From contig OZ244147.1 in NCBI GenBank assembly GCA_965216105.1, positions 2,604,001 to 2,668,000 on the forward strand: a stretch of DNA of 64,000 nt, given 5' to 3'. The DNA comes from JAALLB01 sp017643495 (lineage in GTDB: Bacteria; Pseudomonadota; Alphaproteobacteria; Rhizobiales; Rhizobiaceae). The notes below the pieces were generated by a model. The model was not told the DNA's origin. It made no database searches and saw only the letters and a list, made by a program, of their open reading frames with translations. Shown here piece by piece: positions 33,387 through 40,759 of this stretch. Both the position numbers and the translations under genes were made by a program. Position 1 is the stretch's first letter. Every line of letters starts with the position of its first letter.

Positions 33387-35006
33387 ATGCTTTACCCAAG
33401 TGCACATGAGGACAGTTTTGCAAGGGACAACCTGCCAGCAGAAGATACATGGCCTGATCTGGTGCTTGATGGCTTCAACTACCCCGACAAACTGAATGCT
33501 GGTGTGGAATTGACCGACGCAATGGTTGCCAAGGGTTTTGGCGACCATACAGCGCTCATAGGCAATGGCCGCCAACGTACGTACAAGGAATTGACGGACT
33601 GGACGAACCGCCTGGCAAATGTGCTTGTAGATGAAATCGGCGTGCGCCCCGGCAGTCGCGTACTGATCCGTAGTGCCAATAACCCTGCAATGGTTGCATG
33701 TTGGCTTGCGGCGACCAAGGCAGGCGCCGTCGTGGTGAACACCATGCCGATGCTGCGCACTCCGGAACTGGTGAAATATATCGACAAGGCTGAAATCGAG
33801 TTTGCGCTATGTGATACCAGGCTCATGGACGAGATGGAGCCGTGTCTTGATAACAGCCCATTTCTCAAGCGCATTGTCGGTTTCGATGGCACATCCAATC
33901 ATGATGCAGAGCTGGACCAGCTTGCTCTTGAAAAAACTGTCAAATTCGAGGCAGTCCCAACCTCCCAGGATGATGTAGCCCTTCTCGGCTTCACATCAGG
34001 GTCCACGGGAGACCCGAAAGCAACAATGCATTTCCATCGCGATATACTGATCATTGCAGACGGATACGCAAAGGAAGTGCTGAACGTCATACCCGAAGAT
34101 GTTTTTGTGGGCTCACCTCCCCTTGCATTCACATTCGGGCTTGGTGGCCTTGCAGTGTTTCCATTGCGTTTCGGAGCTACAGCCACTTTGCTGGAGAATG
34201 CCTCACCACCAAACCTGATCGAGATCATTGAAAAATACAAGGCAACGGTTTGCTTCACAGCACCCACAGCATACAGGGCGATGATGAGGGCCATGGATAA
34301 GGGGGCAGACCTCTCTTCACTGCGTGCAGCCGTTTCCGCCGGAGAAACGCTTCCCGGTCCTGTCTACGAGGAATGGAAAGAAAAAACCGGCAAACCCATG
34401 CTGGACGGTATCGGGGCAACAGAGCTGCTGCACATTTTCATTACCAACCGGTTTGACGACCACCGCCCTTCCTGCACCGGAAAACCTGTGGCCGGCTATG
34501 AAGCAGCAATTCTCGATGCCGATGGAAACACTGCCAAAACGGGTGAAATGGGCCGGCTTGCCGTTAAAGGCCCAACCGGTTGCCGCTATCTGCGCGGAGA
34601 ACGCCAGACTGAGTATGTCCAGAATGGATGGAACATAACAGGAGATACCTTCTGGTGTGACGAAGACGGTTATTTTCATTTTGCAGCACGCAATGACGAT
34701 ATCATCGTTTCATCCGGCTATAATATTGCTGGCCCTGAAGTTGAAGCTGCCCTCCTTTCGCATCCTGACGTCGTCGAATGCGCGGTGATCGGCATTCCGG
34801 ATGAGGAGCGGGGCAGTATTGTTCAGGCACATGTAGTACTCGCTGAAAATGCCAACGATGATCAAGAGCAGGTTTCCGCATTACAAGCACACGTCAAGGC
34901 AACCATCGCGCCATACAAATACCCGCGCAGCATAGTTTTTACCGATGCGCTACCCAAAACCCAAAGCGGCAAAATCCAGCGTTTCCGGCTAAAGAAAAAT
35001 CACTGA
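33387..35006 (+). CDS. abmG: 2-aminobenzoate (anthranilate)-CoA ligase, benzoate-CoA ligase family
   Basis: 539-residue aryl-CoA ligase. Seen: the P-loop GFTSGSTGDPKATMH near residue 210, the benzoate-CoA-ligase-type SAGETLPG and GIGATELLHIF segment near 330-355, and the C-terminal Lys in TQSGKIQRFRL. It would activate anthranilate with ATP and CoA to 2-aminobenzoyl-CoA. The ATG at 33387 has AAGGGGAACGGG upstream. Specificity among benzoate, salicylate and anthranilate is inferred from the linked aminobenzoyl-CoA monooxygenase and kyn operon. Confidence 0.92.
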   Translation: MLYPSAHEDSFARDNLPAEDTWPDLVLDGFNYPDKLNAGVELTDAMVAKGFGDHTALIGNGRQRTYKELTDWTNRLANVLVDEIGVRPGSRVLIRSANNPAMVACWLAATKAGAVVVNTMPMLRTPELVKYIDKAEIEFALCDTRLMDEMEPCLDNSPFLKRIVGFDGTSNHDAELDQLALEKTVKFEAVPTSQDDVALLGFTSGSTGDPKATMHFHRDILIIADGYAKEVLNVIPEDVFVGSPPLAFTFGLGGLAVFPLRFGATATLLENASPPNLIEIIEKYKATVCFTAPTAYRAMMRAMDKGADLSSLRAAVSAGETLPGPVYEEWKEKTGKPMLDGIGATELLHIFITNRFDDHRPSCTGKPVAGYEAAILDADGNTAKTGEMGRLAVKGPTGCRYLRGERQTEYVQNGWNITGDTFWCDEDGYFHFAARNDDIIVSSGYNIAGPEVEAALLSHPDVVECAVIGIPDEERGSIVQAHVVLAENANDDQEQVSALQAHVKATIAPYKYPRSIVFTDALPKTQSGKIQRFRLKKNH

Positions 35007-35017
35007 GGGAATTTATA

Positions 35018-35119
35018 ATGAAGTTTCCCAGAACAAGTTTCATGTCTGTATCGCTGCATGCCCATTATGCATGCCAATACAAAAATCAAGATAAACACAT
35101 CGCCAACCAAGCGGACTGA
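35018..35119 (+). CDS. Possible small leader peptide, 33 aa
   Basis: Short open frame (MKFPRTSFMSVSL... ending QAD) in the 114-base gap after the ligase. It has a GAGGG site 9 bases before its ATG. Its TGA lies one base before the thioesterase ATG, which has no convincing ribosome site of its own. Translational coupling is plausible. No recognisable family; may be non-functional. Confidence 0.3.
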   Translation: MKFPRTSFMSVSLHAHYACQYKNQDKHIANQAD

Positions 35120-35120
35120 C

Positions 35121-35522
35121 ATGACCTTCAAATACCACCAGAAAGTGCTTTTCAAGCATTGTGATCCGGCCAAAATTGTTTTCTATCCCCGTTATTTCGA
35201 GATGATGAATGACGCTGTTGAAGTTTTCTTTGATGAAGCTCTCGACTGGCCATTCGAGAAAATGCACGAGACCAACGGCGTACCGACCGTTGCCATTTCA
35301 ACGCAATTCCAGGCACCGAGCAGGCACGGTGACCATCTTGTATTACAAATCGAAGCCACAAAACTTGGAAAGGCCAGTATGGACATCGTCACGCGTGCAA
35401 CATGCGATGATGAATTGAGATTTGAAACAACAACAACGCTTGTATGCGTCAATCGTGACGGGCGACCAGAAGCATGGCCAGATGCCGTGCGTTCGAAAAT
35501 AGAACAGTTCATGAAAGGCTGA
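35121..35522 (+). CDS. 4-hydroxybenzoyl-CoA-type thioesterase
   Basis: 133-residue hotdog-fold thioesterase. The signature HCDPAKIVFYPRYFEMMND near residue 12 carries the catalytic Asp of the Pseudomonas-type 4-hydroxybenzoyl-CoA thioesterase family. The ATG at 35121 gives a typical N-terminus; an N-terminal extension to 35058 is less likely. In the anthranilate operon it probably rescues CoA from stalled aryl- or acyl-CoA intermediates, as in related aromatic CoA pathways. Confidence 0.92.
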   Translation: MTFKYHQKVLFKHCDPAKIVFYPRYFEMMNDAVEVFFDEALDWPFEKMHETNGVPTVAISTQFQAPSRHGDHLVLQIEATKLGKASMDIVTRATCDDELRFETTTTLVCVNRDGRPEAWPDAVRSKIEQFMKG

Positions 35523-35920
35523 TGATGACTGCTAAGACAATACAACCTGAGGGCTGGGCGCCAGCAAAAGGTTATGCAAATGGCGTTCTCGTTGATAACG
35601 GCACCCTTCACATTGGCGGCCAAATCGGCTGGAACAAGGAGCAGGTTTTCGAGAAACATGACTTCATCGGCCAAATGGAGCAGACACTGCAAAACATCGC
35701 CGACATTGTCACTGCTGCAGGCGGATCAGTTACCGACATCACACGCCTGACCTGGTTTATCAAAGACAAGAAAGAATATCTGGCAAAGCAGAAAGAGGTA
35801 GGAACCGCCTACAGAAACGTACTGGGGCGGCATTTTCCTGCCATGGCCGTTGTCGTTGTTGCAGACCTGATTGAAGACGAAGCCTTGATAGAAATCGAGG
35901 CCACCGCACACATAGGCTGA
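35522..35920 (+). CDS. RidA-family enamine/imine deaminase
   Basis: 132-residue RidA (YjgF/YER057c/UK114) protein with the N-terminal GYANGVLVDNGTLHIGGQIGW and the family core VADLIEDEALIEIEATA. The start overlaps the thioesterase stop; a second ATG follows immediately. RidA proteins hydrolyse enamines and imines to keto compounds and ammonia. The monooxygenase/reductase product is itself a conjugated enamine, so removal of the amino group is a specific role I infer here. Confidence 0.92.
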   Translation: MMTAKTIQPEGWAPAKGYANGVLVDNGTLHIGGQIGWNKEQVFEKHDFIGQMEQTLQNIADIVTAAGGSVTDITRLTWFIKDKKEYLAKQKEVGTAYRNVLGRHFPAMAVVVVADLIEDEALIEIEATAHIG

Positions 35921-35921
35921 C

Positions 35922-37217
35922 CTACTTCCGCAAATCCTGAATCCGGACTGGTTTGAATGTGCCTTCAAAAGCCTTTGCAATTGAACCGTCCGGAGCAGGA
36001 ATGATCCGCGGGGCTACCCCGAAAACGCGATGCACATTTTCGCTCACAGCCCTGGCTGCAGCGTCCGGATCCAATCCTTGTGCCATTTCGACATGAAGGT
36101 CCAGTTGGTCCTTGTCCTCGTCCCACAGAATTTCAACGCGGAAATCGGATACCGATTTATCCTTGAACATGAGGTCTTCCAAATCGGTAAAACCGATGTT
36201 CACGCCGCGTACTTTCACAAAGCCGGCTGTGCGATGGGTGTGCTTGATCAATGGAAACACATCATAGGCGGTTCCCCTTACAACGCCGTTTCTCATTGTA
36301 ACCACATCACCTGAATTCCAGCGGAGAAAAGGAGTCGCGTTGTTTGTAACCAACGATGTAACGATCAATAGCCCCGGCTCTCCGTCACTGACAGGCTCCA
36401 TGGTATTTTCGTCGACGACCTCAGGATAACAAAAATCACTCCAGAAACGGAAACCGTCGCAAGCTTCATCCTCGCAACCAAGCATCATCGCCTCGGTCAT
36501 GCCGTAACAATCCCGAACACTGGCACCCCAAAGAGATGAAAGTTTCTGGCGCTTGGAAACAGACAGAGGTTCAGCGGAGCACAGAATTTTTTCAACACTG
36601 GATGACGCCAGATCCAGCCCCTCGGATCGTGCAAGGTTTCCAAGCTGGATACCGTAACTGGCCATGCCTATCCAGCCGCTGGGCTTGAACATCCTGATAA
36701 GGTCAATCTGGCTTCCGGAAGGCAGTGTATTTCCGCCTCCGGCCCAAACCACTCCCAGTTCCATGTCGCATGCCGCACGGGACATGACGTGGCCTGCGGG
36801 GTGAATGCCCAAAGGCAGGGAGTTATGGGTAATGTCCGACTTGACGAAACCTGCAAGATCGAGCGCCCGCTTGAAGCCGATCATGCCATATCGCATGTCT
36901 TCCTTTGTTCTGGGATAAAACAACGGTTTCCCCGTGGAACCGCCAGACCGCCAGAATTCACTCACGGCATCCCGGGAACCGATACAAAAGTCGTTGTAGA
37001 ATTCGTCATCGGACATCGCACGGAGCTGTTCCTTGTCCAAAACCGGGATTTTTGACCACTCCTCCGGCTCAGTCACATTCTCCAGATCTATGTTCTTCAG
37101 CTTTCCCTGAAAGAAACGGGAATTTCGGGCTTGCTCCACGGCCTCGCGTCGCCGTCTGGCCTGAACCAAATTCAGTTCGTTTTCCGATTTCGGAATCTCC
37201 AACTCGTTTGAAGACAT
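35922..37217 (-). CDS. Phenylacetate-CoA ligase-like (PaaK superfamily) protein
   Basis: 431-residue adenylate-forming protein of the PaaK group. Seen: the Ser/Gly-rich loop WRSGGSTGKPLFYPRT near residue 95, DCYGMTEAMM near 235, and a C-terminal domain typical of PaaK folds. It would activate an aromatic acid to CoA. The GTG at 37238 is a weaker alternative start. Transcribed toward the RidA gene (one-base gap) and divergent from the TetR gene. Its promoter carries both a MarR-type box and the TetR-type inverted repeat, placing it under both regulators of the locus. Substrate unknown. Confidence 0.88.
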   Translation of the reverse strand: MSSNELEIPKSENELNLVQARRRREAVEQARNSRFFQGKLKNIDLENVTEPEEWSKIPVLDKEQLRAMSDDEFYNDFCIGSRDAVSEFWRSGGSTGKPLFYPRTKEDMRYGMIGFKRALDLAGFVKSDITHNSLPLGIHPAGHVMSRAACDMELGVVWAGGGNTLPSGSQIDLIRMFKPSGWIGMASYGIQLGNLARSEGLDLASSSVEKILCSAEPLSVSKRQKLSSLWGASVRDCYGMTEAMMLGCEDEACDGFRFWSDFCYPEVVDENTMEPVSDGEPGLLIVTSLVTNNATPFLRWNSGDVVTMRNGVVRGTAYDVFPLIKHTHRTAGFVKVRGVNIGFTDLEDLMFKDKSVSDFRVEILWDEDKDQLDLHVEMAQGLDPDAAARAVSENVHRVFGVAPRIIPAPDGSIAKAFEGTFKPVRIQDLRK

Positions 37218-37275
37218 CAGACTGAACCCCTTCCTCACCTTGGTTTTCTAAACGATACAAGCGCCCCAATTTTAT

Positions 37276-37287
37276 TTCAAGCTTGAA
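37276..37287. promoter_or_regulatory. Perfect palindrome TTCAAGCTTGAA
   Basis: The most symmetrical copy of the recurrent MarR-type box, in the divergent PaaK-like/TetR promoter, 59 bases before the ligase start. Confidence 0.6.
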
Positions 37288-37290
37288 GTT

Positions 37291-37312
37291 TTCTGTTCGA
37301 TATCGTATAGAA
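37291..37312. promoter_or_regulatory. TetR-type inverted repeat, copy 2
   Basis: Left arm TTCTGTTC, spacer GATATC, right arm GTATAGAA. Same length and right arm as the perfect repeat at 26404-26425; the left arm differs at two positions. It lies between the PaaK-like gene and the TetR gene, where an autoregulatory site is expected. Confidence 0.58.
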
Positions 37313-37421
37313 AAAGGGCTGCCAACAATTTATCCATGATAATCACCTGTTACCGGCAGTCTGCAAGTGATTGCGCACTTTCAGGAATGGCCAGTGTAAC
37401 AAACCAGCAGGCCCGGGAACC

Positions 37422-38072
37422 ATGGCATTTGCAAACGACAATTCCACAACCCACCAATCTCCCAAACCCAACGGGAACCTGGAATACAGCCGCAATGAAC
37501 GTGATGGCGCAAAAGCATGGATTGTCGGGGCACTGGAAATCATCGGGAGGGATGGTGTTGACACGATCAGGATCGGTAAGCTTGCATCCGAGATAGGCAT
37601 ATCCAAGGGAAGCTTTTACTGGTTTTTCAACGACCTGAGGGATTTGCTTATTTGTGCATTGAACTACTGGAAAACAGAACTCAATGATGCGGTTTTTGAC
37701 CATGTAGGGCAAAAAGAGGGATGCACAGAAACGCGGCTCTTTGAACTGGTTGACACCATATTTCAAAGCAAGCTTGGCAGATATGATGCAGCAATCCGCT
37801 CCTGGGCTCTCAAGGATGATGAAGTCAGGACTGTGGTTCGAGGCGTCGATTGCGACCGGCTGGAGTTTCTCACCGGCCTGTTCCAGGAACAAATTGGCGA
37901 CAAGCAAGCAGCCAAAGGCAAGGCACATCTTTTCTACAGGGCAATCATCGCTGAATCCTACCTTGGAGAGTATCCCGCTGATGAACGCCATGAAGCGTAT
38001 CTGAAAAGTCTGATAACTGATTTGCTGCAAACATCTGGTGAACAAGGCACACCAGAACAGGAAGCGGACTAG
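37422..38072 (+). CDS. TetR-family transcriptional regulator
   Basis: 216-residue regulator. The N-terminal helix-turn-helix reads IGKLASEIGISKGSFYWFFNDLRDLL, a textbook TetR DNA-binding domain; the C-terminal two-thirds is the helical ligand domain. The start at 37422 follows CGGGAA; an upstream TTG is possible. It heads an operon with two RdhA/QueG-like genes (2-base gap, then ATGA). Probable sites are the paired repeats at 37291 and 26404, so it is expected to co-regulate all three RdhA-like genes. Confidence 0.93.
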   Translation: MAFANDNSTTHQSPKPNGNLEYSRNERDGAKAWIVGALEIIGRDGVDTIRIGKLASEIGISKGSFYWFFNDLRDLLICALNYWKTELNDAVFDHVGQKEGCTETRLFELVDTIFQSKLGRYDAAIRSWALKDDEVRTVVRGVDCDRLEFLTGLFQEQIGDKQAAKGKAHLFYRAIIAESYLGEYPADERHEAYLKSLITDLLQTSGEQGTPEQEAD

Positions 38073-38074
38073 GC

Positions 38075-39127
38075 ATGGATCAACCCATCAGCTCTGAGTT
38101 CGTCAAGGGATTGGCCAAGGACCTCGGTGCGGACCTTGTTGGTATTGCAAGCGCCAAAACCCTGAACACATTTCCACCGGACCCCTCCGTCCCCCAAACA
38201 CCTGAGCGCATTTCCCCTTATTGCAAAAGCGTTATCGTCATAGCAAGCCGGATACCTGTTGCGGTCTTCCGCTCAAAATCCGGCGCGGCAGTCCAATACA
38301 TGGACATGCTTGTATTGCGTCGCATGGATCGCATTGCCGCAAAAATTGCCAGTCATCTGGAAGACCTTGGATATCCAAGCTTCACGACGGCTGCCCAGGA
38401 AACAGACTGGGATTACAAGCGGGCGAGTTATGGCAGATTGTCGACGAGACACCTTGGTGTCGAAGCCGGTTTGGGAACACTAGGGCTAGACGTAAACATC
38501 CTGACACCTGAGTATGGCCCACGCGTCTATCTGACCGGAATACTGACCGAGCTGGAACTGCAACCGGACGAACGGATAACCGAACAGGTTTGTATCGGCG
38601 AATCCTGCTCCCGATGTCTTCACTCCTGTCCAACCAATGCGGTTGAGCATTTCAATCTGAACAAACGCGCTTGCGCGAAAGCAGCACAAGAGTTTGGCTT
38701 CATGACATCACTGGCCCTCTGGGAGGCCATGATTGACGGCAGCAGCGAGAGAAAGAAGCAACTCTCTGTCAGCCGTGACATGTTTGGGTTCTGGCAAGGC
38801 ATGTTGCGTGTGGTTGGTTCATTTGGTGACTGCCCGCGCTGTCTGGCTGTCTGTCCGGTTGGCAATGATTATCATGCTTTTCTTGCAAAGCCGCAAAAGG
38901 CGATACCTGAAAGAACAGAAGAAAAAGTTGCCAAGGGAAAAAGGTTCAAGGAAGCCCGCGCATCCGGTGAAACAAGTTCCGGACTCTCTGATTACAATAT
39001 TCGCTGGGTTGGCGAGGAGGGCTACCAGGGAATGGTTGCAAGGCAGCTGCAAGAGTTCAAGAAGAAGCAAAAACTGCGTGCAGAATCGGACAAGAAAATG
39101 GCAAGCAAACTGGAGACCGGGCAATGA
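38075..39127 (+). CDS. RdhA/QueG-like double [4Fe-4S] protein, copy 2
   Basis: 350-residue cytoplasmic protein of the reductive dehalogenase/epoxyqueuosine reductase superfamily. Seen: GADLVGIASAKTL near residue 19, the GVEAGLGTLGLDVNILTPEYGPRV segment near 130, and two clusters, C-x4-C-x2-C-x3-CP near 175 and a distal Cys with CPRCLAVCP near 253. No export signal. Immediately downstream of TetR and overlapping the next, related gene. Probably not the housekeeping QueG, because it is duplicated in tandem and sits in a regulated catabolic locus. Substrate unknown; may act with copy 3. Confidence 0.82.
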   Translation: MDQPISSEFVKGLAKDLGADLVGIASAKTLNTFPPDPSVPQTPERISPYCKSVIVIASRIPVAVFRSKSGAAVQYMDMLVLRRMDRIAAKIASHLEDLGYPSFTTAAQETDWDYKRASYGRLSTRHLGVEAGLGTLGLDVNILTPEYGPRVYLTGILTELELQPDERITEQVCIGESCSRCLHSCPTNAVEHFNLNKRACAKAAQEFGFMTSLALWEAMIDGSSERKKQLSVSRDMFGFWQGMLRVVGSFGDCPRCLAVCPVGNDYHAFLAKPQKAIPERTEEKVAKGKRFKEARASGETSSGLSDYNIRWVGEEGYQGMVARQLQEFKKKQKLRAESDKKMASKLETGQ

Positions 39128-40104
39128 CCATGCTGCATGAAAATCAAATCTCGGCAACTCGCCTCAAGCATAAAGCCCACAGTTTGGGCGCTGACCTTGT
39201 CGGCATTGCCGATGGCGCGATTATGGAGCAGTTCCCACCCAGTTTTCCCGGCGCCCAAACTCCACGGGACATTACAGATCACGATGGTGAACGCTGTATC
39301 GTGCTTGCCAAACGGTACAGTATCGGCACGACACGCCTCCCGCGCGTTGATGAACGTCACAAGTATTACAATGACGAACTTACACTCACTGAACTGGAAG
39401 CAATTTCTCTCGAACTGGTTTTGTGGCTGGAGGACCAAGGTTACCCTGCACTGATCATTCCGCCAACCCATGTGGACCCCTGGGTCTATTTTAGCGAACC
39501 TGACCAGCACATGCAAACAATCCTGTCCCTGACGCACGCGGCCGTTGAAGCCGGGCTGGGAACGCTGGGACTGGCGGAACAACTGATAACTCCACAGTAC
39601 GGTCCGCGCGTCATGCTAACGGCACTGCTGACTTCCGCCCCATTGGAAGCGGACAAAAAGATGGATGAGGCGCTTTGCAAGGGACCTTCATGCGGCAGAT
39701 GCCTGCAAACCTGCCCGGCTGATGCCGTCCGACACTATGAACGGGACTGGCAGGCCTGCGACAAGTTTCGCTCCCCTCATGGCTTTCACGCACTGGCCGA
39801 CCATTTGTCGGAAATCATTGACGAGCCCGACCCGCAGAAAAAGAAAGAAATGCTGCGAAGCAAGGAACAGTTTTACATATGGCAATCCATGCTTAGGGGT
39901 GCGGGTGTGGTCACCGGATGCAGACGCTGCCAGGATGTATGCCCGATAGGCAGCGATTACGAGAAGCTGCAGGACGCACTGGACGAGATACCTGAAACCA
40001 GTCCCGAAAAAACCACTCGCCTTGAAAGCTACAGTGCGGCCGAGAAAGGCAACAGGCTTCCTGCAGCCTATCGAACGGCTAAACGCTGGATTGGCTCAAT
40101 CTGA
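39124..40104 (+). CDS. RdhA/QueG-like double [4Fe-4S] protein, copy 3
   Basis: 326-residue paralogue of the preceding gene, overlapping it by ATGA. Seen: GADLVGIADGAIMEQFPP near residue 23, AAVEAGLGTLGLAEQLITPQYGPRV near 140, first cluster CKGPSCGRCLQTCP near 185 and second CRRCQDVCP near 265. The tandem arrangement suggests a heteromeric pair or successive steps. Corrinoid binding is inferred from family only. No cognate reductase gene is adjacent, but the two-subunit ferredoxin oxidoreductase downstream could supply low-potential electrons. Confidence 0.82.
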   Translation: MTMLHENQISATRLKHKAHSLGADLVGIADGAIMEQFPPSFPGAQTPRDITDHDGERCIVLAKRYSIGTTRLPRVDERHKYYNDELTLTELEAISLELVLWLEDQGYPALIIPPTHVDPWVYFSEPDQHMQTILSLTHAAVEAGLGTLGLAEQLITPQYGPRVMLTALLTSAPLEADKKMDEALCKGPSCGRCLQTCPADAVRHYERDWQACDKFRSPHGFHALADHLSEIIDEPDPQKKKEMLRSKEQFYIWQSMLRGAGVVTGCRRCQDVCPIGSDYEKLQDALDEIPETSPEKTTRLESYSAAEKGNRLPAAYRTAKRWIGSI

Positions 40105-40195
40105 CATAAGCAACCGATTGGTCGCCCGTAGCAAGCATTTGCTGGATCATGGCACCGGGAAACTCACAGGAGCCTGTCATTTCCTTTGTCATTTT

Positions 40196-40211
40196 ATTTG
40201 CAAATGCAAAT
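40196..40211. promoter_or_regulatory. Inverted repeat ATTTGC-AAAT-GCAAAT, probable MarR operator
   Basis: Perfect 16-base inverted repeat 56 bases upstream of the MarR gene that leads the iorA-iorB operon. The 163-base gap holds no gene. Confidence 0.6.
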
Positions 40212-40267
40212 AGTTTTACCTAGTATCCCGGCAAGAGGCATTTAGCAGCAATTCGGACGAAACCGAC

Positions 40268-40738
40268 ATGAACCAGCACAAACCCGTGCTCAGGTCACTT
40301 GAACAAATCGGTCTGGAAAACTTTCCGACCTACCTGATGAACCGCATCATGGGCAGATACAATTCTGACGTTCGCGATGCCATGTTACACCACGGTCTGA
40401 CCACCACGAAAATGAGAACACTGGCGGTGCTTTCCGTTATTGAAAGTCCGACAACCGGAGAACTCGCGGTTTATTCCGTCGTTGAAAACTCCACGCTGTC
40501 ACGCACGCTGGATGCCCTTGAGAAAGAAGGGCACATTGTTCGCTGTCCAGACACCACGGACAGCCGCACAACCCGTGTATCAATTACCAGCAGGGGGCGG
40601 GAGATATTTGAATCCATCTGGCCAGCCATGCATGCGAGTTGTGATGCAATGTTTGAAGGTATCGGCGAAACCGAACGTGAGGCTTTCGTCTCAACCCTTC
40701 AAAAAATCCTGAACAACATCCGGATTCACAAGTTCTGA
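40268..40738 (+). CDS. MarR-family regulator of the iorAB operon
   Basis: 156-residue winged-helix regulator with recognition region TTGELAVYSVVENSTLSRTLDAL and wing motif TTDSRTTRVSIT. It is 21 bases upstream of the ferredoxin oxidoreductase genes and the same strand, so it is likely cotranscribed and autoregulated through the 40196-40211 repeat. The ligand is unknown. Confidence 0.92.
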   Translation: MNQHKPVLRSLEQIGLENFPTYLMNRIMGRYNSDVRDAMLHHGLTTTKMRTLAVLSVIESPTTGELAVYSVVENSTLSRTLDALEKEGHIVRCPDTTDSRTTRVSITSRGREIFESIWPAMHASCDAMFEGIGETEREAFVSTLQKILNNIRIHKF

Positions 40739-40759
40739 GACACAGGAAAACAACAGGAA

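Noticed and set aside
38075..40104. The tandem iron-sulfur proteins as housekeeping epoxyqueuosine reductase QueG
   Set aside because: Tandem duplication, TetR control and catabolic context argue against it, although the family boundary cannot be settled without a phylogeny.
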